Translations under genes and position numbers: made by a program
From: JABJAG01 sp038137215
GTDB lineage: Bacteria; Pseudomonadota; Alphaproteobacteria; UBA6615
Direction: 5' to 3'
Assembly: GCA_038137215.1 (NCBI GenBank)
Contig: JAYQBG010000010.1
Span: forward strand, 27,443-91,442
Length of the DNA stretch: 64,000 bases
Shown here: in pieces, positions 1-9,011 of the stretch
Numbering within the stretch: the stretch's first letter is position 1
Layout of the letters: each line of letters begins with the position of its first letter
Notes under the pieces: generated by a model
What the model was told of the DNA's origin: nothing
The model's input: the letters and a program-made list of their open reading frames with translations, nothing else
Databases searched by the model: none

Positions 1-38
1 CCCATATTCCCCAAGCCGATAAATCCGATCTTCGACAT
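1..38 (-). CDS. mmsB: 3-hydroxyisobutyrate dehydrogenase, N-terminal fragment (cut by window edge)
   Basis: Only the first 12 codons are inside the window. Read leftward from an ATG at 38 they give MSKIGFIGLGNMG, the dinucleotide-binding start (GxGxxG) of the 3-hydroxyisobutyrate/beta-hydroxyacid dehydrogenase family. A strong AGGAGG ribosome site lies just upstream of the ATG. The gene is 20 bases downstream of the 3-hydroxyisobutyryl-CoA hydrolase gene, so the next step of valine breakdown (3-hydroxyisobutyrate to methylmalonate semialdehyde, NAD-dependent) is the natural assignment. The symbol rests on this context. A second member of the same family is complete at 4130-5008. Confidence 0.8.
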   Translation of the reverse strand, partial: MSKIGFIGLGNM

Positions 39-58
39 CGCGTCCTCCTGCGTTTTTG

Positions 59-1123
59 TTATGACAGTTCAGCCAGTGCGAAATCCGGCGCACCGGGCAC
101 CGGTTCGAAATACTCGTCGAGGTCGGCCTCCCCGACCGCGTCCAGCCTATCCGGTGTCCATTGTGGCGCGCCGTCCTTGTCGATGACCACCGCGCGGATC
201 CCTTCGAACAGATCGACCCCGGCATAGGACCGGACCGCCATGCGGTATTCCATGGCCATGATATCGGCGATGGACTGGATGTTCGGGCCCAGACGCAACT
301 GCCGGCATGTCAGCTTCAACGCTGTTGGCGATTTGTGGGCCAGGGCTGCCAGTTGATCCGCCGCCCAGTCGGTCCCTTCGGCCTGAAGGCTGGAAAGGAT
401 ATCCGCAACGCTGTTCCCAGCGAAACACCGGTCGATCGCCTCGCGATGTTCGGCCAGCGGGGTCGCCCCCGGATCGCCGGCATGGGCGCGCAAAATCTCG
501 ACAACCTTCCGTTCGTCGAGCGACTCCGCCTCTGCAAACGCAGCCAGCAAGGCATCCTGGGAGGCAGAGTCCACATAGTAATCGCCGATCCCGGCATAGA
601 GGCAGTCGGCGGCCTTCATGCGATGTCCGGTCAGGCCCAAAAACATGCCGATCTGCCCGGGACAGCAGGACAGAAACCAGCTGGCACCGATATCGGGGAA
701 CAGGCCGATGCCTGTCTCGGGCATGGCAAACAGTGTCCGCTCCGTCACCACACGATGTGACCCATGGATCGAGACCCCGGCGCCGCCGCCCATGGTCACC
801 CCGTCCATCAGCGCGATATAGGGTTTGGGGTAGGTGTGAATCGCCACATTCAGCAGATATTCGGCTGCATAATATCGCGCGCCGAAATCCGACCCGCGTT
901 GCTCATACATATCGCGGATATCGCCACCGGCGCAGAACGCCTTTTCCCCGGCGCCGCGAATCACCACGGCATCGATGGCGTCGTCATCCGCCCAGGCGAT
1001 CAGTTGCGGGTGCAGCGCTTCAACCATAACCATGGAAAGCGCATTGAGCGCCCGCGGCTTGTTGAGCGTCACCAAACCGACCCGCCCGCGCGTGTCGAAA
1101 AGAATTTCCGGTTCGTCGTTCAT
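59..1123 (-). CDS. 3-hydroxyisobutyryl-CoA hydrolase (crotonase superfamily)
   Basis: This 354-residue crotonase-fold protein fits the 3-hydroxyisobutyryl-CoA hydrolase (HIBCH) family, which frees 3-hydroxyisobutyrate from its CoA ester in valine breakdown. CAGGD (64-68) and MGGGAG (111-116) form the oxyanion-hole regions. The PETGIGLFPD segment (135-144) carries the acidic residues typical of HIBCH rather than of plain hydratases. The length of about 350 residues, against about 260 for hydratases, also fits. It lies between an acyl-CoA dehydrogenase gene (6-base gap) and the mmsB start, all leftward, so the three look like one valine operon. A generic enoyl-CoA hydratase/isomerase is the less likely alternative. 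Confidence 0.88.
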   Translation of the reverse strand: MNDEPEILFDTRGRVGLVTLNKPRALNALSMVMVEALHPQLIAWADDDAIDAVVIRGAGEKAFCAGGDIRDMYEQRGSDFGARYYAAEYLLNVAIHTYPKPYIALMDGVTMGGGAGVSIHGSHRVVTERTLFAMPETGIGLFPDIGASWFLSCCPGQIGMFLGLTGHRMKAADCLYAGIGDYYVDSASQDALLAAFAEAESLDERKVVEILRAHAGDPGATPLAEHREAIDRCFAGNSVADILSSLQAEGTDWAADQLAALAHKSPTALKLTCRQLRLGPNIQSIADIMAMEYRMAVRSYAGVDLFEGIRAVVIDKDGAPQWTPDRLDAVGEADLDEYFEPVPGAPDFALAELS

Positions 1124-1129
1124 GGGGAC

Positions 1130-2269
1130 CTACTGTCGTAAAACGTCACGCGAGATAAGCACCCGCATGATTTCATTCGTGCCTTCGAGAATCTGGTGGA
1201 CCCGCAGATCACGCAGATAGCGCTGGATCGGGAACTCCTTGAGATAGCCATAGCCGCCATGCAGTTGCAGCGCCTGATTAACCACCTCGAAACCGGTGTC
1301 TGTGGCGATCCGCTTTGCCATTGCAGCGGCCACTGTTGTCCCGTGGGCGTTGTTGTCGAGCATCCAGGCGCCGCGATGGATCATCAGCCGGGCCGATTCG
1401 AGTTCGGTCGCCATATCGGCCAGACGAAACTGCAGCGCCTGGAAATCCGCCAGTGGCTGACCAAACTGCTGGCGTTCCTTCAGGTAATCGCGGCTTGCGT
1501 CCAGGCAGGCGCGCGCGCCGCCGATGGAGCAGGCGCCGATATTCAGCCGTCCACCATCAAGCCCCTTCATGGCGATGGTGAAGCCATCCCCTTCCGCACC
1601 CACGAGATTTTCGACCGGCACCCGACAATCCTCGAAGATCACCGCCGCCGTGGGTTGGCTGTTCCAGCCGAGTTTCTTTTCGAGCTTCCCGAAGGACAGT
1701 CCCGGCGCGTCCTTCTCGACGACAATACAGCTGATGCCCTTGGGCCCCTCGCCCCCCGTGCGTACCATGCAGACATAGACATCGGCCGCGGAACCGCCCG
1801 AGATAAAGGCCTTGGATCCATTGAGAACATAATGGTCCCCGTCCCGTTCGGCACGGGTGCGCAGCGAAGCCGCGTCGGACCCCGCCCCCGGCTCGGTCAA
1901 GCAGTAGCTGGAGAAATGCTCCATGGTCATCAGTTTGGGGAGAAACCGCGCCCGCAACTCGTCGCTGCCGAAGCTGTCGATCATCCAGGCGCACATATTG
2001 TGGATCGAGATATAGGCCGCCGTGGACGGACAGGCGCTCGCCAGCTCCTCAAAAATGATCGCGGCATCCAGCCGGCCCAGCCCGGAGCCGCCATGTTCCT
2101 CGCCACAGTAAATCCCCGCAAGACCGAGTGCCGCTGCGGCACGCAGGGCATCTACCGGAAAGATGATCTTCTCGTCCCATTCCTCGGCATGCGGCAGCAT
2201 TTCTTCGGTCGCGAAGCTGCGCGCCAAATCCTGAATGGCGATCTGTTCCTCGGAAAGCTGAAAGTCCAA
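1130..2269 (-). CDS. Isobutyryl-CoA dehydrogenase-like acyl-CoA dehydrogenase
   Basis: A 379-residue FAD-dependent acyl-CoA dehydrogenase. It has the N-terminal helical domain, the YCLTEPGAGSD signature (122-132) and a C-terminal catalytic base in ILEGTNEI (Glu362). The open frame runs on far upstream, but that extension is antisense to the beta-propeller gene and unlike the family. The start chosen is a TTG at 2269, which gives MDFQLSEEQ, the usual family N-terminus, with an AGGGGG ribosome site at normal spacing. With the HIBCH and mmsB genes directly downstream, the likely substrate is isobutyryl-CoA. Other short or branched acyl-CoAs cannot be excluded from sequence alone. Confidence 0.88.
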   Translation of the reverse strand: MDFQLSEEQIAIQDLARSFATEEMLPHAEEWDEKIIFPVDALRAAAALGLAGIYCGEEHGGSGLGRLDAAIIFEELASACPSTAAYISIHNMCAWMIDSFGSDELRARFLPKLMTMEHFSSYCLTEPGAGSDAASLRTRAERDGDHYVLNGSKAFISGGSAADVYVCMVRTGGEGPKGISCIVVEKDAPGLSFGKLEKKLGWNSQPTAAVIFEDCRVPVENLVGAEGDGFTIAMKGLDGGRLNIGACSIGGARACLDASRDYLKERQQFGQPLADFQALQFRLADMATELESARLMIHRGAWMLDNNAHGTTVAAAMAKRIATDTGFEVVNQALQLHGGYGYLKEFPIQRYLRDLRVHQILEGTNEIMRVLISRDVLRQ

Positions 2270-2386
2270 AGCGGCCCCCTGCCGAATGGTCTGATTTGAC
2301 GCGGCGGAGTCTAGCGACTTGTCTGTTGCGAACCAATCCCCGCACGGTCGGGCGAGATCGGATAGAATGACTTCAAGGAGATTTCC

Positions 2387-3358
2387 ATGACCGACCCGAC
2401 ACATCTTTCTGCGCGACTGATCCTGCTGACCGTCAAGGAGAATGTCAGCCTGACCGCCCTCAACGCGGAGACCGGCGAAACCGTGGCCTGCGTGGAAGTC
2501 GGAACACGCCAGACATCCAAGCCCCACGAGATCACCCTCTCGAAAGACGGGACAAAGGCCTTCGTGTCGCTTTATGGCAGCGCGGATTACGGACCGAACG
2601 TGCCGGACAACCGTGTGGCAGTGGTGGATTTGCCTTCGATGACACTGGCCGGACATATCGACCTGAATCTTTACAAAGGCCCGCATGCTCTGGTCACCGA
2701 CACCGATGGCAAAATCTGGGTCACGGTGGACGGCAGCCGGTGTGTTCTGGTGATCGACCCCGACAGCTGGGAGATCGAGTACAGTTTGTGGCTGGAAACA
2801 CCCGGCCATTTCTTCGCCGCTGCGCCGGACGGCAACACGCTCTATGTGTCGGCCAAGGAATACCCGGTGATCACCGAAATCGACATGACCGCACGGGAGA
2901 TCGTGGCACGCATCCCGGTGCCCGTGGGCGCACAAGCGATTCGCGTCTCGCGGGACGGTGCCCGGCTCTTTGTCGGAGACTTCCACCGCCCGCTGCTGCA
3001 CGTGATCGACACCGCCAGCCGCAACCTGACCGGCACACACAAAATGTCCGGTGTTCCGGGCTGGCCGTTTGTCTCACCCGACGGCAAGCACCTCGTCGTC
3101 ACCACCTATAACGAAGATGACGACGAGGGCTTCCTCGAACTCTTCGATGCCGGCTACATGACGCTCCGCGTCTCCCTGCCGCTGCCCGGAGAGCCCTTCC
3201 ACGTACTGTTCACCGATGACAGCACGCATCTCTATGTGGTGCAGGCCGATGGCGACCTGCCTAGGGTCAATCTCGCGCAGGCCGCCATCGTAGAGGACGG
3301 ATCCAGGGCGGGCGGCACCATGCCCGAAGCCATGATGTACTGGACCCCGCCCGCCTGA
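2387..3358 (+). CDS. YVTN/YncE-type beta-propeller protein
   Basis: A 323-residue protein made of repeated blades with motifs such as TLYVSAKEYPVITEID and HLYVVQADG, typical of YVTN/YncE-like seven-bladed propellers. No signal peptide is visible, so it appears cytoplasmic, whereas many relatives are exported. A good AAGGAG ribosome site precedes the ATG. It is transcribed away from the valine operon and meets the SDR gene tail to tail with a 6-base gap. Function is unknown; related proteins bind ligands or act as lactonases, but nothing here settles that. Confidence 0.7.
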   Translation: MTDPTHLSARLILLTVKENVSLTALNAETGETVACVEVGTRQTSKPHEITLSKDGTKAFVSLYGSADYGPNVPDNRVAVVDLPSMTLAGHIDLNLYKGPHALVTDTDGKIWVTVDGSRCVLVIDPDSWEIEYSLWLETPGHFFAAAPDGNTLYVSAKEYPVITEIDMTAREIVARIPVPVGAQAIRVSRDGARLFVGDFHRPLLHVIDTASRNLTGTHKMSGVPGWPFVSPDGKHLVVTTYNEDDDEGFLELFDAGYMTLRVSLPLPGEPFHVLFTDDSTHLYVVQADGDLPRVNLAQAAIVEDGSRAGGTMPEAMMYWTPPA

Positions 3359-3364
3359 CAGGCC

Positions 3365-4123
3365 TCAGGTCACCGTCAGCGCGCCATCAACCAGCAACAG
3401 ATGACCGTTGATGTATTCGGACTTCGCGCTCGCGAGAAACGCCACAGCCTCGGCCGTGTCTTCCGGTTCCCCGAAACGTCCCATGGGAATGCGGCTGAGG
3501 TTCCATTCGCGCACCTCCGGATTGGCGGCAAAATTCGCGGCGCGGATTTTTGTCTCGGTCGCACCGGGACCCACTGCATTGACGCGAATACCGTACTGGG
3601 CCCAGTCGGCGGCCAGATGGCGAGTAATCCCCGCGACGGCGGCCTTCGAGATGCCATAGACCGAGACCCCCGGCACACCGATCACCGCGAAGGTGGACGC
3701 CAGATTGACAATGGATCCCTTGCGGTCCGTACCGACCAGATGCCGTGCAAAGCGCTGGCACATGAAGTAGCAGCCGCGGACATTGATGTTCTGGACGTTG
3801 TCGAACTCGTCAGGCTCCACATCGAGGGCCGGTTTCGACAACGGTACGCCGGCATTGTTGATCAGGACATCGATCTTCCCCATGCCCTGAACGGTCGCGT
3901 CGATCGCTGCATCGATACTGTCCACGGAACGGACATCGAGCTGTGTGGCAAAGGCCTTGCGCCCGCGCTTTTCGATCATCGCGACGGTGTCGGCAAGATC
4001 GTCAACCTCCAGATCGGTCACCGCCACATCAAACCCGTCGCGCGCCAGATAATCTGCCGTCATCGCGCCAAGCCCGTAGGATGCGCCGGTGACCAGCGCC
4101 ACCTGTCCTTCATTCACACTCAT
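3365..4123 (-). CDS. SDR-family NAD(P)-dependent oxidoreductase
   Basis: A 252-residue classical short-chain dehydrogenase. The cofactor motif TGASYGLG is at 12-19, NNAG at 89-92, and the catalytic residues are Ser143, Tyr156 and Lys160 (YGISK). The acidic region around DLEVDD after strand 2 favours NAD over NADP. It follows a 3-hydroxyisobutyrate dehydrogenase-like gene with a 6-base gap, so the pair is likely co-transcribed and both oxidise hydroxyl substrates. The substrate cannot be named; 3-oxoacyl reductase-like annotation would be generic. Confidence 0.85.
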   Translation of the reverse strand: MSVNEGQVALVTGASYGLGAMTADYLARDGFDVAVTDLEVDDLADTVAMIEKRGRKAFATQLDVRSVDSIDAAIDATVQGMGKIDVLINNAGVPLSKPALDVEPDEFDNVQNINVRGCYFMCQRFARHLVGTDRKGSIVNLASTFAVIGVPGVSVYGISKAAVAGITRHLAADWAQYGIRVNAVGPGATETKIRAANFAANPEVREWNLSRIPMGRFGEPEDTAEAVAFLASAKSEYINGHLLLVDGALTVT

Positions 4124-4129
4124 TCCTGA

Positions 4130-5008
4130 CTACTCCCCTGATTTGGTTTCACCCGCGATGTAGCGGTAGATCTCGGTAAAGTCACTCTCCGGCATGGCCT
4201 TATGGGCAGCATTCCAGAGCGCCAACATGGACGACCCGACTCTATCCGGAGTACCTGCCACACGAACCTCATCCAGGTACAGGGCCACATCCTTGGTCAT
4301 CAACGCCGTGGCAAAGCCCGCATCGTAGCTGCCCGACACCACCCGCCTGGGAAACTTATCTGCCGTTGCCGTATTCTGGCCGCTCGAGACGTTGACCACA
4401 TCGAGGATGGTCTGCATATCCACATCGAATTTCTGGCCGAAGAGCACAGCTTCAGAAGTCGCCGCCATTGCTGTGGCGGACAGGAAGTTGTTGAGCAGCT
4501 TCACAGCCTGGGCCTGGCCCGGCAGCGGGCCGACGTGAAACACATTGCCGCCGACGGCCTCAAAGGGCACGGCCAGATCGGCGACCGCATCATCCGGGCC
4601 AGAGGCGATGATCGTCAGAGTCCCGGCAACCGCGCCGGATTTGCCGCCGCTGACCGGGGCATCGATGAACACAAGCCCGGCCTCACCCAGAAGCTTCGCG
4701 ACCGAACCGGCCGCGTCCGGCCCCGTGGTCGAGAAATCGACGACCGTCCCGGTCTCACGGTCGGCGCTGCGGGTAATTTCGGCGCAAACGGACTCGACCA
4801 CCTTGCCATCCGGCAGACTTAAAAAAATCGTTTCCACGGAACTCGCGAGCCCGGCAATGCTGTCGGCAATCCCGCTCCCCTCCGGCGCGCGTGTTTCGGT
4901 TCCGGCGACGTCGAAAACCCGAAGCGTCAAACCGGCCGCAATCAGGTTTGCGCACATGGGGCCACCCATATTGCCCAAGCCGATGAATCCGTAAGTCCTG
5001 GCTGCCAT
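4130..5008 (-). CDS. NAD(P)-dependent beta-hydroxyacid dehydrogenase (3-hydroxyisobutyrate dehydrogenase family)
   Basis: A 292-residue protein with the Rossmann motif GLGNMG at 10-15, the substrate-binding segment DAPVSGG at 116-122 and the catalytic lysine at 170 in a VKLLNN context, the full set for the 3-hydroxyisobutyrate/tartronate semialdehyde reductase family. It is a paralogue of the gene cut by the left window edge. It leads a two-gene operon with the downstream SDR gene. Substrates of this family range over short 3-hydroxyacids such as 3-hydroxyisobutyrate, glycerate and 2-(hydroxymethyl)glutarate, and the sequence does not choose among them. Confidence 0.85.
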   Translation of the reverse strand: MAARTYGFIGLGNMGGPMCANLIAAGLTLRVFDVAGTETRAPEGSGIADSIAGLASSVETIFLSLPDGKVVESVCAEITRSADRETGTVVDFSTTGPDAAGSVAKLLGEAGLVFIDAPVSGGKSGAVAGTLTIIASGPDDAVADLAVPFEAVGGNVFHVGPLPGQAQAVKLLNNFLSATAMAATSEAVLFGQKFDVDMQTILDVVNVSSGQNTATADKFPRRVVSGSYDAGFATALMTKDVALYLDEVRVAGTPDRVGSSMLALWNAAHKAMPESDFTEIYRYIAGETKSGE

Positions 5009-5088
5009 GTTCTCCGTCCCCCTATGACCGGTCGCATACCAGCCGTTTCACGGGCAGTATAGCGGAGCAGGCAATCCGGGAGGCAAGT

Positions 5089-5895
5089 ATGACATCACCA
5101 CAGGTCTGGGAACTCTACGCGATCAAATACGGAACGCTGGTCGAACGCATGCGGCGCGAGAGTTTCGTCAAACTCGATCCCCATGACGATGCCCCGATGC
5201 CGATCGACTACTATGTCTGGGCGGCGGTCTCACCGCAGCAAACCATCGTCATCGACACCGGTTTCGATGACGAAGAAGCGGGCAAACGTGGGCGCAGCCT
5301 GATCCGCAGCGTGACGGAAGGCCTCGCTACCATCGGTGTGGAAGCCGCCCGGGTCAGCGATGTGATCGTCACCCATCTCCACTATGACCATATCGGCGGG
5401 CACGCCCAGTTTCCGGCCGCGAAATTTCATCTGCAGGAGAAGGAAATGCAATTCGCGACCGGGCCGCATATGTGCAGCCATGTGGTGAACGCGTCCTTTA
5501 CCCCGGACCATATCGCCGACATGGTGCGCAACGTCTTCGCCGGTCGGGTGTCATTCAGCGACGGAACCGCCGAAATTGCACCGGGAATCACCGTCCATCA
5601 CGTGGGCGGCCATTCCATGGGATTGCAGTCCGTGCGCGTCCTGACCAAACGCGGCTGGGTCGTGGTGGCCTCCGACGCGACGCATTTTTACGAAAACCTC
5701 GAACGCCGCATGCCCTTTCCGGTGATCTACAATCTGGCCGATATGGTCCGTGCCTTCGACGTGCTGGAACGCGTGGCGGAAACCAGGCAGCACATCATTC
5801 CCGGCCACGACCCGCTGGTGCTGGACCGCTACCCCGCGCCCGACGAGCAACTGAAAGGGATTGTCGCCCGGTTGGATGTCGCGCCGTCGGGCTAA
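5089..5895 (+). CDS. MBL-fold hydrolase, N-acyl homoserine lactonase-like
   Basis: A 268-residue metallo-beta-lactamase-fold protein. The metal motif HxHxDH is HLHYDH at 96-101; further ligands are the histidine of VGGHSMG, the aspartate of SDATHF and the histidine of PGHDP. The layout (N-terminal strand block, then TGFDDEEAGKRGR, then the metal motif) matches the AHL-lactonase (AttM/AhlD) branch. It is preceded by a GGAGG ribosome site and points away from the dehydrogenase pair. It may open lactones made in the local catabolic pathways or degrade quorum signals; no LuxI/LuxR gene is nearby, so the first role is at least as likely. Confidence 0.8.
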   Translation: MTSPQVWELYAIKYGTLVERMRRESFVKLDPHDDAPMPIDYYVWAAVSPQQTIVIDTGFDDEEAGKRGRSLIRSVTEGLATIGVEAARVSDVIVTHLHYDHIGGHAQFPAAKFHLQEKEMQFATGPHMCSHVVNASFTPDHIADMVRNVFAGRVSFSDGTAEIAPGITVHHVGGHSMGLQSVRVLTKRGWVVVASDATHFYENLERRMPFPVIYNLADMVRAFDVLERVAETRQHIIPGHDPLVLDRYPAPDEQLKGIVARLDVAPSG

Positions 5896-5908
5896 CATGG
5901 CTTGAGGA

Positions 5909-5970
5909 CAACCTCATGCCGAGCTTGTCGAAGCATGAGGTTGTTGCCCTCGCCCTTCGTCAGGCTCAGG
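5909..5970. repeat. Dispersed palindromic repeat, type A, copy 1
   Basis: An 11-base inverted pair (caacctcatgc at 5909-5919 and gcatgaggttg at 5933-5943) encloses gagcttgtcgaa, followed by ccttcgtcaggctcagg (5954-5970). Its reverse complement matches the copy at 23624-23682 in both conserved blocks (about 21 of 22 and 16 of 17 bases). It sits between two gene 3' ends and may fold as a bidirectional terminator. Confidence 0.75.
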
Positions 5971-5990
5971 GGAAGGCTTCTCAACAACCG

Positions 5991-6533
5991 CTAACCTGAA
6001 CTTCCTTCGGCAATCTTCGCCGCCCATTCGGCGCGCGGCATGAAGCCCTCCGTGGCCCGGCACATTTTTTCGGTCAGTTCGAGGATCTCGTCATTCGACA
6101 GATCGAAATCCAGATACTCGCCAAACGGTTGCGGCACGTGGAAGGGCGAGTCCAGATAGACCTCAATATTGTTCCCTTCGGGATCGTCGAAATAGACAGA
6201 CCAGGCGTTCCCGTGATTGCGGGGCAGCAGATTCTCCACACCCCGCGACACAACCCGATGGTACATGGCGCGCAATTCATCCAGCGATTTCACAAGAAAG
6301 GAGAGCTGATTGATGGTGCTGGGCACATCTGCCGGGCGGCCTTCGGCAAGGATCACCTGATGATGGACCGTCGGATCGTTGGACATAAAGGTGATATTGC
6401 CGTTGTAGCGCGGCACAAAACCGCGATCCGAGACGTGAAAGCCCATGACGCTGGTGTAGAACTCTTCCATCGCCTCCATATCGCGCGCCCAGAGACCCGC
6501 ATGTGTCAGAGTCGGCTTGATGTCATCAGCCAT
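5991..6533 (-). CDS. VOC-family protein (glyoxalase/extradiol dioxygenase fold)
   Basis: A 180-residue vicinal-oxygen-chelate protein. It begins TLTHAGLWARDMEAMEEFY, the usual first beta-alpha-beta unit, and ends its core with DPEGNNIEVYLDSP, where the glutamate is a standard metal ligand. Histidine 11 and the region around QLSFLVKSLDE would supply the rest of the metal site. About 35 residues beyond the fold form a helical tail. It follows the CoA-transferase gene with a 12-base gap in the same direction. Extradiol-type ring cleavage, glyoxalase or epimerase chemistry are all possible. Confidence 0.78.
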   Translation of the reverse strand: MADDIKPTLTHAGLWARDMEAMEEFYTSVMGFHVSDRGFVPRYNGNITFMSNDPTVHHQVILAEGRPADVPSTINQLSFLVKSLDELRAMYHRVVSRGVENLLPRNHGNAWSVYFDDPEGNNIEVYLDSPFHVPQPFGEYLDFDLSNDEILELTEKMCRATEGFMPRAEWAAKIAEGSSG

Positions 6534-6545
6534 GATATCTCTCCT

Positions 6546-7751
6546 CTATTCAGTCGATGCAACGACGCCGCTGTCCAGCAACGCGTCGATCTCATCGGGC
6601 GCATATCCCAGGCTTTCCAGAATTTCACGGGTCTGTTCACCCACTTCGGGCGGCGCCACCGCGAAGGAGCTCGGCGTGCGGTCCAGCGAGACCGGCTGAC
6701 GAACGAACTTCATCTCGCCCAGGGTTGGCGAGGTCAACGGCTGGGCCAACCCCAGATGCCGCACCTGCGCATCATCAAACAACTCACCGATGTTGTAGAT
6801 CGGCCCGCAGGGCACCCCCAAATCGTTGAAGGTCTCCACCCACTCCGCCGTGGTTTTCCCGGCCAGCGCCTCGCCGATCAGTGAATTCAACCGGTCGCGG
6901 TTTTCAGACCGTGCGGGCGCATCTTCGAAATCCGGATCGCTCATCCAGTCCTCGTGATCCAGCGCCCGGCAGAAGCGACCCCAGATTTCCTGGCCCGCAA
7001 CAGCGATATTCATGTGGCCGTCTGCGGTGGCAAAGACACCGGTTGGAATACTCGTGGGGTGGTTGTTCCCGGCCTGCTGCGGTACCTCGCCATCTACAAG
7101 CCAGCGGGCGGACTGAAAATCCAGCATGAAGGCCTGAGCCTCCAGCAGAGAGGTGTGAAGCCACTGGCCCTTGCCGGATTTTTCCCTCTCGAGCAGAGCT
7201 AGCATCACCCCCTGCGCCGCGAAGAGCCCGGCCGTGAGATCCGCGATGGGAATCCCGACCCGGACCGGCCCCTGCCCCGGCAGCCCGGTGATCGACATCA
7301 GGCCGCCCATGCCCTGCGCAATCTGATCAAAGCCCGGACGTTTGGCATAGGGCCCGTCCTGACCGAAGCCGGAAATACTCGCCAGAATGATCCGCGGATT
7401 GATCGCCGCCAGTGCATCGTAGTCGATGCCAAGGCGGGTTTTGACATCCGGGCGGTAGTTCTCCACCACCACATCGGCCTCAGCGACCAGCTTGTAGAAC
7501 ACCTCTTTCCCGGCATCCTCCTTCAGGTTCAGGGCCAGGGAACGCTTGTTGCGATGCAGGTTCTGAAAGTCCGAACCGTGACGGGCGCCGCCCAGGGCTG
7601 CGCCACCTTCGACCGCGGGCGGCATCTCCACCTTGATCACGTTTGCGCCCCAGTCCGCCAACTGGCGCACACAGGTGGGTCCTGAGCGCACCCGGGTCAG
7701 GTCAAGAACAGTGATGTGATCCAGAACGGAAGCAGCAGGGATATGTGACAT
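6546..7751 (-). CDS. Family III CoA-transferase (CaiB/BaiF type)
   Basis: A 401-residue family III CoA-transferase. Typical landmarks are the N-terminal VLDLTRVRSGPTCVRQLADWGA, the FDQIAQGMGGLMSITG segment, and PIADLTAG, whose Asp171 occupies the position of the catalytic aspartate that carries the CoA thioester intermediate in formyl-CoA transferase. The enzyme would move CoA between carboxylic acids. It lies between an amidohydrolase gene and a VOC gene, all leftward, suggesting a small catabolic operon that activates the acid product. A second, different copy is at 22357-23595. The substrate is not predictable. Confidence 0.88.
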   Translation of the reverse strand: MSHIPAASVLDHITVLDLTRVRSGPTCVRQLADWGANVIKVEMPPAVEGGAALGGARHGSDFQNLHRNKRSLALNLKEDAGKEVFYKLVAEADVVVENYRPDVKTRLGIDYDALAAINPRIILASISGFGQDGPYAKRPGFDQIAQGMGGLMSITGLPGQGPVRVGIPIADLTAGLFAAQGVMLALLEREKSGKGQWLHTSLLEAQAFMLDFQSARWLVDGEVPQQAGNNHPTSIPTGVFATADGHMNIAVAGQEIWGRFCRALDHEDWMSDPDFEDAPARSENRDRLNSLIGEALAGKTTAEWVETFNDLGVPCGPIYNIGELFDDAQVRHLGLAQPLTSPTLGEMKFVRQPVSLDRTPSSFAVAPPEVGEQTREILESLGYAPDEIDALLDSGVVASTE

Positions 7752-7778
7752 CGCGTGAACTCGTGTTTGGGTCTGAGG

Positions 7779-8747
7779 TTAGAGCTTGAGAAGTCGCTTG
7801 GCATTGCCATTGAGGATTTTCGTCTTGTCCTCGCCATTCAGCTGCAGGCGTTCAATCCACTCGGTCCCCAGATTGTTGGGCACGAAGGGCCAGTCCACGG
7901 AAAAGAGGATCCGGTCCGCGCCCAGTTCCTGCAGCGAACACACCAGCGCCGGGTCGGAAAAGTTGCCGCTGGTGGTGATGTAGAAATTTCGGCTGAACAC
8001 CTCGCGGAAGTTCAGCGGTTTGTTGCCGGGACGCGAGAGCGCATGGTCAATCCGCCAGAGCAGGAACGGCAAGCCCTCACCAAGATGCCCGATCAGAATT
8101 TTGACGTCCGGATACTTTTCCAAGACGCCGCTGAGCACCAGCCTGATCGCCTGGGTGGCGGTTTCGACCGTGAACCCCCATCCCGCATTCAGCAATGCGG
8201 GAAAGTCTTCCACATAGGGCTGGTAGTAGCGCTCCACGACGGTGGAATCCGGCGATGCGGGATGCATATAGAGCGGCACATCCAGCGCCTGAGCGCGTTC
8301 GAAGACCGGCCAGAATTTCGGGTCGTCAAAGAAGACCCCGTGTGTCAGGCCATGGATCATCGCCCCCTTGAAGCCGAGCTTGTCCACGCAGCGCTCCAGT
8401 TCGTCGGCGCAAGCTGCGGGGTCAGGGGTCGGCAGATTGCCGAAGGCGGCAAAACGGTCGGGTTTTTCGGCGACGATTTCCTGTAGCCGGTCATTGGCCG
8501 TTCGTGTGATCTCGGCCGCGCTCGACGCATCGAGGCGCTGGGTCGAGGGCGCACCGTGGGAGAGAACCTGGATATCAATTCCGGCGGAATCCATCTCCGC
8601 AATGCGTTGATCATACAGGTCTTCAAGCTTCGGACGCAGCGCACCCGCACCGCCCGTCGCATCCGTTCTCGCATAGTGGGCGACCAGTGCCGGGTCCCAA
8701 TAGTGTTCCTCGATTGCGATGACCTGCTCGCCGGACGACGTCGCCAT
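7779..8747 (-). CDS. Amidohydrolase-2 family enzyme, decarboxylase-like (ACMSD/gamma-resorcylate decarboxylase type)
   Basis: The start is placed at an ATG at 8747 (322 residues), which gives the family-like N-terminus MATSSGEQVIAIEEHYWDP with a GGGAGAG ribosome site; a longer frame upstream adds 33 unlikely residues. The metal site uses a Glu-x-His motif (EEH at 13-15) instead of His-x-His, as in dihydroxybenzoate and gamma-resorcylate decarboxylases. Further ligands are the histidines of PLYMHPAS and IGHLGE and the aspartate of FSVDWPF. This favours non-oxidative decarboxylation of a ring or enol acid over hydrolysis. It lies 27 bases upstream of the CoA-transferase gene in the same operon. 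Confidence 0.8.
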   Translation of the reverse strand: MATSSGEQVIAIEEHYWDPALVAHYARTDATGGAGALRPKLEDLYDQRIAEMDSAGIDIQVLSHGAPSTQRLDASSAAEITRTANDRLQEIVAEKPDRFAAFGNLPTPDPAACADELERCVDKLGFKGAMIHGLTHGVFFDDPKFWPVFERAQALDVPLYMHPASPDSTVVERYYQPYVEDFPALLNAGWGFTVETATQAIRLVLSGVLEKYPDVKILIGHLGEGLPFLLWRIDHALSRPGNKPLNFREVFSRNFYITTSGNFSDPALVCSLQELGADRILFSVDWPFVPNNLGTEWIERLQLNGEDKTKILNGNAKRLLKL

Positions 8748-9011
8748 AACCCCACTCTCCCATCTTCTTTGGTGTCTTTCTCGCAATGGTAGCGATTGCG
8801 GCCAAGCTTGCGAATGGAAATTCACGGCGCACCAAGGCAACTGCAACCGCGAAGCCTCAGATCAGCCAGCGCATACCCGCTTTGAGTCGGCCGATTTTTT
8901 TCCTATAGTGGAAACTATTTCGTGTGCAGGAACGAGCGATAACCTGCAACCCGGGCCGCTCAATCGGCACCCGGTTGCGTAAACGGTCGCCGCGACAGGG
9001 AAGAAACGAAC

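Noticed and set aside
2270..3040. The acyl-CoA dehydrogenase frame stays open for another 257 codons upstream of 2269.
   Set aside because: The extension is antisense to the beta-propeller gene, has Arg/Cys/His-rich composition and no acyl-CoA dehydrogenase similarity; the TTG at 2269 has a ribosome site and gives the family N-terminus.
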